Source: JAQVCM01 sp040403095
Lineage (GTDB): Bacteria > Bacteroidota > Bacteroidia > Flavobacteriales_D > Crocinitomicaceae
NCBI GenBank assembly: GCA_040403095.1
Contig: JBBALI010000060.1
Coordinates: 1-15,932 of the forward strand
Reading direction: 5' to 3'
DNA: 15,932 nucleotides
Part shown: piece after piece, positions 7,237-13,429 of the stretch
Numbering within the stretch: the stretch's first letter is position 1
Layout: every line of letters starts with the position of its first letter
The notes under the pieces: generated by a model
Seen by the model: the letters and a program-made list of their open reading frames with translations, nothing else
Database searches by the model: none
What the model was told of the DNA's origin: nothing
Program-made: the position numbers and the translations under genes

Positions 7237-7270
7237 GCCGACATTTTTTAAAAAAGTTAGATTTGTCTAA
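7235..7270 (+). promoter_or_regulatory. Promoter of the porin-Rieske-imelysin-dihaem cassette with embedded palindrome
   Basis: TTG at 7235-7237, then 20 bases, then TAGATTTG at 7258-7265: both Bacteroidota elements match at good spacing. The -7 element lies entirely within the palindrome TTAGA-TTTG-TCTAA (7257-7270), so a protein bound to the dyad would directly block the promoter. The leader to the ATG at 7282 would be around 10 bases. Confidence 0.6.
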
Positions 7271-7281
7271 AATTTTATAAG

Positions 7282-8493
7282 ATGAAAAAATATGTTTATT
7301 CTCTTTTAGCTGTAATGCTTTGTTTGACTGCGAAAAGTCAAGTCTTAACTAGAGAAGATTCTCTTGCTGCTGGCCTGATCGCATCGAATGCAACTACTGT
7401 GATTTCAGGTTATGGTAGTTTCAAGTATTCGAACAATCTAACTTTAAAAACTGCCGAAGCAAATGTAGATCGTGTGATTTTATTCATCGGTCATAAATTT
7501 ACTAAACGCATTTCTTTCTTTTCAGAAATGGAGATTGAAGATGCAAAAATAGTTGGAGGACAAGCAAGCGGAGAATATGCAATCGAACAAGCATTTTTGA
7601 AATTCGACATCAATCGTCAAATGTATATTACGGCAGGTTTATTCATTCCAAGAATTGGGATAATCAACGAAAATCATTTACCAACAACCTTTAATGGAAA
7701 TGACAGACCTTATGTAGAAACATTTATTATACCTTCAACTTGGAGAGAAATTGGAATTGGATTATACGGAAATAGCAGAAAAATTCCAGGTTTGAATTAT
7801 TCTTTGGGATTGATGAATGGTCTGAATAGTGCAGGATTTTCAAGTGGTACAGGAATCCGAGATGGAAGATTTGAAGGAAGTAATGCTAAAACCAATTCAT
7901 TGGCGTTAACTGGTTCATTGTTATATTATTACAAAAATATTCGTGCCCAAGTTTCAGGGTATTTTGGAGGAACTGCTGGATTGCCAAAATTTCAAGCTGA
8001 CAGTTTACAACTTCAATCTGGTGCTTTTGGAACCCCAGTAGAATTGGTTGAAGCAAATGTTCAGTATTTATCTAAAAAACTAACATTGAAAGGTTTGGTT
8101 TCGTTCATCAACATTCCAAATGCAGGAGAGATTAATCGCGCTTATGCAAACAATACACCTGAAAGCATTCTAGGCGGATATTTTGAAGCTTCGTATAATT
8201 TAACGTCAAAATCAACCCGTTCTTGGATCGTTTTTGCGAGATATGAAAATCTAAATATGAATTTTAAATTGCCAAAAGATGGTTCGGGTATTTTTAATGA
8301 TGCTAACAATCAGCAATATATTGTAACTGGTTTAGGTTTTCAACCGATTAAAGGTGTTTTTATTAAGTTGGATTATAATTACCGTTTAACCGGAGAAATA
8401 AATCCATTTTTGATCGTAAATCCTTTTCCGCAAAGTCAGCCATTTTTCAAGGCGCAACATTATGTGAATCTTGGATTGGGATATAGTTTTTAA
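7282..8493 (+). CDS. Outer-membrane porin-like beta-barrel protein
   Basis: The 403-residue protein has a signal peptide (MKKYVYSLLAVMLCLTAKSQ, residues 1-20). The body consists of alternating amphipathic strands typical of a beta-barrel (for example ISFFSEMEIEDAKIVGG, QMYITAGLFIPRIGII, RSWIVFARYENLNM). It ends in YVNLGLGYSF, with the C-terminal Phe typical of BAM-assembled barrels. It resembles porin-type proteins of the phylum, including the short-barrel segment with GLYGNSRKIPGLNYSLGLMNGL. The substrate is not readable. As the first gene of the cassette, with a Rieske protein 17 bases downstream, then imelysin and di-haem lipoproteins, it may provide the outer-membrane pore for a metal or redox substrate. 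That role is inference; a simple porin is also possible. Confidence 0.75.
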   Translation: MKKYVYSLLAVMLCLTAKSQVLTREDSLAAGLIASNATTVISGYGSFKYSNNLTLKTAEANVDRVILFIGHKFTKRISFFSEMEIEDAKIVGGQASGEYAIEQAFLKFDINRQMYITAGLFIPRIGIINENHLPTTFNGNDRPYVETFIIPSTWREIGIGLYGNSRKIPGLNYSLGLMNGLNSAGFSSGTGIRDGRFEGSNAKTNSLALTGSLLYYYKNIRAQVSGYFGGTAGLPKFQADSLQLQSGAFGTPVELVEANVQYLSKKLTLKGLVSFINIPNAGEINRAYANNTPESILGGYFEASYNLTSKSTRSWIVFARYENLNMNFKLPKDGSGIFNDANNQQYIVTGLGFQPIKGVFIKLDYNYRLTGEINPFLIVNPFPQSQPFFKAQHYVNLGLGYSF

Positions 8494-8510
8494 TTTTTAA
8501 AATAAAAAAA

Positions 8511-8942
8511 ATGGCAGTAGAAAGAAGAGATTTTATCAGACAAGCTTGTGGTTTGTGTGCATCAATTGTTGGTATTTCGGCTATTTTGCCAGCACTTTCA
8601 AGTTGTACGCCCTTGAAATCTTATTCGGGTGAAATTATTCAAGGGTCAATTCAATTGCCAGTGAATCAATTTACTGAAGAAAATAATTTAGTGATTGTTA
8701 AAAATCAATCTTTGGAATTTGAAATTGCGGTTGTTAAATATTCCAACGAGAAATTCCGAGCTTTTGAATTGCAATGCACACACCGAACATATCCCTTGAT
8801 CGCTACAAATTCCGGCTTTGTTTGCAATCAACATGGAAGCCGATATGATTTGGAAGGAAAAGTAACCCAAGCGCCTGCCGAAAAAAATCTCAAAGAATAC
8901 AGTATCCAATCAAATGGGGAAATATTAAATATTAAAATATAA
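8511..8942 (+). CDS. Tat-type Rieske [2Fe-2S] lipoprotein
   Basis: The protein has 143 residues. The N-terminus RRDFIRQACG (5-14) resembles a twin-arginine signal, followed by a hydrophobic stretch and a lipobox-like ALSSC with Cys32 as the probable lipidated residue. The Rieske cluster ligands are clear: Cys89-Thr-His91 in LQCTHRTYP, and Cys105-x-x-His108 in FVCNQHGSRYDLEG. Tat export of a folded, cluster-loaded protein fits this. It is a small single-domain Rieske protein, not part of an oxygenase (no catalytic domain) nor of a bc1 complex (no cytochrome b nearby). Its place between a porin and the imelysin/di-haem genes, with the imelysin start 4 bases after its stop, suggests electron transfer to or from the di-haem protein. 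Confidence 0.9.
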   Translation: MAVERRDFIRQACGLCASIVGISAILPALSSCTPLKSYSGEIIQGSIQLPVNQFTEENNLVIVKNQSLEFEIAVVKYSNEKFRAFELQCTHRTYPLIATNSGFVCNQHGSRYDLEGKVTQAPAEKNLKEYSIQSNGEILNIKI

Positions 8943-8946
8943 TAAA

Positions 8947-10023
8947 ATGAAAATCAATAAAATATCAAAAATTGCAATGCTTTTATCTTTGGCAATTTAC
9001 TTTCAAAGTTGTAAAAAAGATGAAGTTGAACAAACACCTGTTTCTGTTAACAATCAGGATGTTATCAATGATATTTCTGCTAATATCAATGCCTCTACTT
9101 ATTTACAGTTAAAAACAAATACAGCTGATTTATATACAGCTTCGTTGGTTTTTGCTTCTAATTCAACTGAGCAAAATCTACATATTTGTAGAGATTTTTG
9201 GAAAGCTGCTCGTTCCACTTGGGAACAATCTGAAGGCTTTATTTATGGTCCCGTTGCTACAGAAAACATTGATCCACGCATTGATACTTGGCCTGTTAAT
9301 TTTGTCGATTTGAATGCTCAAATTGATGGAACAAACCAGTTTACAGATGCTTATGTCAACAATTTGGAAGATGCTTTGAAAGGATTCCATCCAATAGAAT
9401 TTTTACTTTGGGGACAAAATGGTACGAAAACATACGATCAATTTACACCTCGTGAAAAAGAATATTTGGTTGCACTGACTAAAAATTTGGAAACTTTAAC
9501 TGCTGATCTATATAGTCAATGGAATGCAAATGTTACTGATTCTTACATTAATCATTTTAAAAGTCCATCAACTTCAAACCCTTATTACGGTAATAAAAAG
9601 GCTGTTTTTCAAGAAATTGTAAATGCCATGATTGGGATTTGTGATGAAGTTGCCTCAGGAAAAATTGGTGAACCTTTCATCAATGCCGATCCAAGTTTGG
9701 AAGAATCTCCTTACGCACAAAATTCACTGACAGATTTTAGAAATAATATCAAAAGTGTTCAAAATGTTTACTTGGGGAAATTCAATGCTGATGGAGTTGG
9801 TTTGGAAGATTTGGTGAGAATATACAATTTGTCACTTGATAACACGATTAAAGCCAAGATTAACACCTCAATCACTGCTTTGAACAACATTACGGATCCT
9901 TTTGGAACAGCCATTATTTCGCAACCCACACAAGTTCAAAATGCAATCACCGCAATTGAAGATTTAAAAAACACCTTGGAAAGTCAACTTTTACCTTTTG
10001 TAAATCAATATATTACAGATTAA
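8947..10023 (+). CDS. Imelysin-family (peptidase M75-like) lipoprotein
   Basis: The 358-residue protein starts with a lipoprotein signal (AIYFQSCKKDE; Cys22 lipidated). The imelysin fold is indicated by FWKAARSTWEQSEGFIYGPV (84-103), IDPRIDTWPV, and the family signature GxHxxE as GFHPIEFLLWG (146-156; His148, Glu151). Imelysin-like proteins include IrpA and the domain of EfeO, which are iron-regulated and implicated in iron uptake. The peptidase label is historical and a protease role is doubtful. The protein is predicted to sit in the periplasm or be membrane-anchored. The di-haem gene begins one base after its stop. Imelysin next to the COG3488/DUF1111 di-haem family is a recurrent pairing, which supports a shared iron-handling function. 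Confidence 0.92.
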   Translation: MKINKISKIAMLLSLAIYFQSCKKDEVEQTPVSVNNQDVINDISANINASTYLQLKTNTADLYTASLVFASNSTEQNLHICRDFWKAARSTWEQSEGFIYGPVATENIDPRIDTWPVNFVDLNAQIDGTNQFTDAYVNNLEDALKGFHPIEFLLWGQNGTKTYDQFTPREKEYLVALTKNLETLTADLYSQWNANVTDSYINHFKSPSTSNPYYGNKKAVFQEIVNAMIGICDEVASGKIGEPFINADPSLEESPYAQNSLTDFRNNIKSVQNVYLGKFNADGVGLEDLVRIYNLSLDNTIKAKINTSITALNNITDPFGTAIISQPTQVQNAITAIEDLKNTLESQLLPFVNQYITD

Positions 10024-10024
10024 T

Positions 10025-11398
10025 ATGAATCGATTTTTTATCATTTTTTTCGGTTTAACTTTCTTGATTCTAACTTCTTGCAAAAAAGCAGGTTCACTTG
10101 AACCAATGGAAAATCAAGATTGGTATGCTGGAGGAAGTCAAACAGTATTTATTTCTGGATCAAATGCTTTTAGCCAAGGTTTTCCGGGTTTAACAGGCGA
10201 TCACGCATTGAATCATGAAGTAGGTGACGCTGCTTTTGAAGCCACTTTTGTAAGTTCACCTGCTCCTGTTAATCATGGTTTGGGACCGATTTTCAATAAT
10301 GTTTCTTGTGTTTCTTGTCATATTAGTGATGGTCGCGGAAAAGCGCCTGAAACAGGCGAAAATTTGATGTCGCTATTGATTCGAATCAGTATTCCTGGAC
10401 AAGATGAACATGGTGGAACAGTTGATGTACCATTTTTTGGTGGTCAATTTCAACATCGGTCAGTATTTGGTGCGCAACCTGAAGGAGATGTAAATGTAAG
10501 TTACGCATACCAAACCTTGCAGTTTCCTGACGGAACAAGTTATGAAATGAGAAAACCGACATATTCATTGACGAATACTTATTTGCCTTTGCCAGGCGGA
10601 GTAATGATTTCACCAAGATTGGCACCACCGGTATTCGGTTTGGGATTATTGGAAGCAATTCCAGATGCAAATATTGTAGCCAAAGAAGATGTCAATGATT
10701 CAGACGGCGATGGAATATCTGGAAAAGCCAATTATGTATGGAATGTGCTTGAAAAGAGAAAAACATTGGGGAAATTTGGTTGGAAAGCTGGAAATCCAAC
10801 TTTGATGCAGCAAACGGCTTCAGCATACTTGCAAGACATGGGAATCACGACTTTTATTTTCCCACAAGAAGCTTCTTATGGTCAACCGCAATATGATAAT
10901 TTACAAGATGATACAGAATTGTCTGATAGTCTGTTATATGCAGTGACTTTTTACCTCAAAACATTATCTGTTCCTGCAAGGAGAAATGTTACTGATCCTG
11001 CGGTAATTCGTGGAAAAGATTTGTTTGCTCAAGCCCAATGTGCTGCTTGTCATACGCCTAAGCAACGAACAGCGGTAAATGTTGCGTTCAAAGAATTATC
11101 GAATCAATTGATTTTTCCATATACAGATTTGTTGTTGCATGACATGGGAGACGAACTTTCAGATAATCGTCCAGACCACATGGCGACTGGAAATGAATGG
11201 AGAACGCCACCACTATGGGGAATTGGTTTGACAGAAATTGTCAATGGACATGGTAATTTTTTGCATGATGGACGTGCAAGGAATTTGACCGAAGCCATCA
11301 TGTGGCATGGAGGTGAAGCAGAATATTCAGCGAACTTTTTCAAAAATCTGCCAACTTATGATCGAAATGCGATGCTCAAATTTTTGAAATCATTGTAA
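10025..11398 (+). CDS. Di-haem oxidoreductase family lipoprotein (DUF1111/COG3488)
   Basis: This is a complete 457-residue c-type cytochrome. The lipoprotein signal ends in LILTSCKK (Cys19). Two haem-binding motifs are visible: CVSCH at 95-99 (followed by SDGRGKAPE) and CAACH at 339-343 (followed by TPKQRTA). The spacing and the internal segments (LGLLEAIPDANI, DSDGDGISGKANYVW, EWRTPPLWGIGLTE, FLHDGRARNLTEAIMWHGGEA) are those of the DUF1111 di-haem family, which is related to MauG/cytochrome c peroxidase. The Asp-rich DVNDSDGDG at 222-230 could bind Ca2+. Its substrate is unknown; oxidation of a metal or peroxide chemistry is plausible. As last gene of the cassette it probably works with the imelysin and Rieske lipoproteins on the same membrane face. 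A terminator follows 24 bases after the stop. Confidence 0.93.
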   Translation: MNRFFIIFFGLTFLILTSCKKAGSLEPMENQDWYAGGSQTVFISGSNAFSQGFPGLTGDHALNHEVGDAAFEATFVSSPAPVNHGLGPIFNNVSCVSCHISDGRGKAPETGENLMSLLIRISIPGQDEHGGTVDVPFFGGQFQHRSVFGAQPEGDVNVSYAYQTLQFPDGTSYEMRKPTYSLTNTYLPLPGGVMISPRLAPPVFGLGLLEAIPDANIVAKEDVNDSDGDGISGKANYVWNVLEKRKTLGKFGWKAGNPTLMQQTASAYLQDMGITTFIFPQEASYGQPQYDNLQDDTELSDSLLYAVTFYLKTLSVPARRNVTDPAVIRGKDLFAQAQCAACHTPKQRTAVNVAFKELSNQLIFPYTDLLLHDMGDELSDNRPDHMATGNEWRTPPLWGIGLTEIVNGHGNFLHDGRARNLTEAIMWHGGEAEYSANFFKNLPTYDRNAMLKFLKSL

Positions 11399-11422
11399 AT
11401 TATAAGTAATTTAAGTTTGAAT

Positions 11423-11453
11423 CGGCGGGATTTTTTTTTCCTGCCGTTTTTTT
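11423..11453 (+). terminator. Rho-independent terminator of the cassette
   Basis: CGGCGGG (11423-11429) pairs with CCTGCCG (11440-11446; one G-T wobble) around a T-rich 10-base loop, followed by seven T. It closes the four-gene cassette. Confidence 0.85.
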
Positions 11454-11479
11454 ATTTGGAAGATTTTAAATTGGTGAAG

Positions 11480-11502
11480 TGAATTTTCAGTTTTAAAATT
11501 CA
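11480..11502. repeat. Inverted repeat just upstream of the acyl-CoA reductase promoter
   Basis: TGAATTTT (11480-11487) and AAAATTCA (11495-11502) form a perfect 8-bp dyad with a 7-base spacer. It directly abuts the TTTG at 11503-11506 that may be the -33 element. It is operator-like, but the region is AT-rich. Confidence 0.35.
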
Positions 11503-11539
11503 TTTGTGACTTAATTCATGACTTTTTCAATTAATTTTG
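11503..11539 (+). promoter_or_regulatory. Promoter of the acyl-CoA reductase gene
   Basis: TAATTTTG at 11532-11539 is a full -7 match. TTTG at 11503-11506 lies 25 bases upstream, slightly longer than usual. The GTG start at 11544 is only 4 bases after the -7 element, so the transcript would be leaderless or nearly so. Confidence 0.5.
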
Positions 11540-11543
11540 CATT

Positions 11544-12590
11544 GTGGATAGAGATACATTAATTACTGCCTTTGTGCAGTTGGGAAAAGTGATGGTTCAG
11601 TTGGGAAAACAAGAACCTTGGCAAGATTTTTCCCTTGGATTAACAGCGGAAGAATACGAAAAATTGCAAATTGTCATCAATCGACAAATTCATTTCAATG
11701 GTTGGTTTTCAAAAAACTCAGTTTGTGAATCATTGTTGGCGTTGGGAAATCAATTGACAGTTGAATCTTTGACTGATTGGACGTCAAAATACACATTTAC
11801 AAGCAATCCAAGAAGAGTAGGAGTGATCATGGCTGGAAACTTACCTTTGGTCGGATTTCACGATTTTCTTTGTGTTTTATTATCTGGTCATCACATTGTC
11901 GCTAAATTGAGTTCGGATGACAAGAATTTACTACCAGCTTTGACCGATGTGCTAATCAAATTTGCGCCGGAAATTCAATCTCGCATTACGCTTACAGAAA
12001 ATAGAATTGGTGAAATTGAAGCCATGATTGCCACTGGAAGTAACAATTCAATGCGCTATTTTGAAAGTTATTTCGGCAAATATCCCCACATTTTTAGAAA
12101 AAACCGAACTTCCTTGGCTATTTTCGACGGAACAGAAACCGAATCGCAAATTCACGAATTAGGCAAAGACATTTTCACTTATTTTGGTTTAGGTTGCCGC
12201 AATGTTTCTCAAATATTGATTCCAGTAGATTTTGACATCAATCGCTTTTTTGCCGGAATAATCAATCATTCTGAAGTTGTAAATCACCACAAATACGCAA
12301 ATAATTACGATTACAACAAGGCGATTCATTTGATGAACCAAGAAAACATTTTGGACAATGGTTTCATGTTGTTGAAAGAATCTGATGAACTTCATTCACC
12401 TTTGGCGATGCTTTTTTACCACCGTTATGAAAATCAATCGGAAGTAGAAAATTACATCGAAAAATATAAAGAAAACTTGCAGGTAATTGTTGGAAATCAA
12501 TATGTTCCTTTTGGACATGCGCAGCGTCCCCTGTTGAGTGATTATGCAGATGGAATTGATACGATGAAGTGGTTGGAAGGGTTGAATTAA
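11544..12590 (+). CDS. LuxC-family acyl-CoA reductase
   Basis: This 348-residue protein belongs to the LuxC acyl-CoA reductase family, which makes fatty aldehydes from acyl-CoA with NADPH. The N-terminus LITAFVQLGKVM (6-17) supports the GTG start. The nucleotide-binding region contains RVGVIMAGNLPLVGFHDFL (91-109), and the catalytic cysteine is Cys218 in YFGLGCRNVSQILIP. It is shorter than LuxC of luminous Vibrio (about 480 residues) but this compact form appears usual in Bacteroidota, where the gene occurs without luciferase. No luxA, luxB, luxD or luxE is present, so bioluminescence is not implied; a lipid or wax/aldehyde role is possible. It has its own promoter and a strong downstream terminator, so it is probably monocistronic. 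Confidence 0.9.
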   Translation: MDRDTLITAFVQLGKVMVQLGKQEPWQDFSLGLTAEEYEKLQIVINRQIHFNGWFSKNSVCESLLALGNQLTVESLTDWTSKYTFTSNPRRVGVIMAGNLPLVGFHDFLCVLLSGHHIVAKLSSDDKNLLPALTDVLIKFAPEIQSRITLTENRIGEIEAMIATGSNNSMRYFESYFGKYPHIFRKNRTSLAIFDGTETESQIHELGKDIFTYFGLGCRNVSQILIPVDFDINRFFAGIINHSEVVNHHKYANNYDYNKAIHLMNQENILDNGFMLLKESDELHSPLAMLFYHRYENQSEVENYIEKYKENLQVIVGNQYVPFGHAQRPLLSDYADGIDTMKWLEGLN

Positions 12591-12675
12591 ATTTCAAAAC
12601 AATTGCTCCTAGAGATTTACTTTCTTTCTCAACTCATACAAAAACAACCAACCAATCAAATATATTATTTTGTTT

Positions 12676-12708
12676 AAAATGCTCTCGAATTATTCGAGAG
12701 CATTTTTT
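12676..12708 (+). terminator. Rho-independent terminator after the acyl-CoA reductase
   Basis: AATGCTCTCGAA (12678-12689) and TTCGAGAGCATT (12693-12704) are perfectly complementary over 12 bp with a 3-base loop. A four-A run before the stem and a six-T run after it extend the pairing and give a tail on both strands. Confidence 0.92.
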
Positions 12709-12759
12709 GTTTACAATAATGAATATGTAATTACTGTAACATAAAGCTTTAATAATGTA

Positions 12760-12790
12760 AGATTTAAGACCCAAAATCTCATCAACTTTG
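12760..12790 (+). promoter_or_regulatory. Candidate promoter of the CHU_C-type protein gene
   Basis: CAACTTTG at 12783-12790 is one mismatch from TAnnTTTG and lies 27 bases before the chosen ATG at 12818. An inverted repeat AGATTT (12760-12765) / AAATCT (12774-12779) sits just upstream, where -33 contacts would be. No clear TTG is seen there. Confidence 0.4.
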
Positions 12791-12817
12791 CGGTATCAAT
12801 TTTATACACATTTGATT

Positions 12818-13345
12818 ATGAATAAAATAAGTCTATTTACATTTTTACTTTTTTGTACAATGTTTACTCAAGCGAGTTTTTTATTTGGACAAGAAATACA
12901 GCTTTCGGTTGTTGGTTCAGCAGGAACATATGCAGAGTGCAGCTTAGCCACAATGGCATGGACGATTGGGGAGGTAACAATTGAAACTTATTCTAATTCA
13001 GAATATTCTTTTACACAAGGATTTCATCAACCATCTTCAAAAGATGGAGTTCCTGTTATAGCGGATTTCCATATTCCTGAAGGATTTTCTCCAAATGATG
13101 ATGAAACGAATGATTTCTTTTTTATTAGAGGAATAGATAAATATCCTAACAATTCAATTGAAATATTTAACCGTTGGGGCGATAAAGTTTATGAAGCAAG
13201 TCCCTATATAAATTTATGGGATGGAAAAACAAAAATGGGGATTAGCATTGGTGGAGATGATCTTCCAGTTGGTACATATTTCTACCTTTTTGATTTTGGA
13301 AATGGTTCTAAAAAAATTAAAGGAACTATATATCTAAATAGGTAA
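12818..13345 (+). CDS. Small secreted protein with CHU_C-type (T9SS) C-terminal domain
   Basis: The chosen start gives 175 residues with a good signal peptide (MNKISLFTFLLFC... cleaved near SFLFGQ). The TTG upstream at 12788 is rejected because it lies inside the promoter element. The middle part (WTIGEVTIETYSN, FTQGFHQPS) is a short module often found before C-terminal sorting domains in this phylum. The C-terminus is a gliding-motility-associated CHU_C-type domain: IPEGFSPNDDETNDFFFI, then IEIFNRWGDKVYE and LPVGTYFYLFDFGNG. By family knowledge this domain directs export through the type IX system, so the protein should reach the cell surface or medium. It is unusually small: the cargo is little more than the module plus the sorting domain. 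The collagen-like gene follows after 84 bases, with no terminator or clear promoter between them. Confidence 0.85.
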   Translation: MNKISLFTFLLFCTMFTQASFLFGQEIQLSVVGSAGTYAECSLATMAWTIGEVTIETYSNSEYSFTQGFHQPSSKDGVPVIADFHIPEGFSPNDDETNDFFFIRGIDKYPNNSIEIFNRWGDKVYEASPYINLWDGKTKMGISIGGDDLPVGTYFYLFDFGNGSKKIKGTIYLNR

Positions 13346-13429
13346 TTTTTTTAAAAATAAGTTCTATCAAGAACATAAGGTTCAGAAAGAAAAAGTAAAA
13401 AAATAAAGTCAACAATTAATCACATAATT

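Noticed and set aside
10386..11343. Minus-strand open frames inside the di-haem gene
   Set aside because: They lie wholly within a coding gene with clear CxxCH motifs on the plus strand and show no domain of their own.
11544..12590. Bioluminescence locus
   Set aside because: Only a LuxC-family gene is present; no luciferase subunits or other lux genes are in the window.
12788..12817. TTG at 12788 as start of the CHU_C-type protein
   Set aside because: The TTG is part of the -7-like element CAACTTTG, and the preceding ten residues would disrupt the signal peptide that starts at the ATG at 12818.
13361..13374. Hairpin GTTCT-ATCA-AGAAC between the CHU_C and collagen-like genes
   Set aside because: The stem is only 5 bp with no T-run after it, so it is not supported as a terminator.
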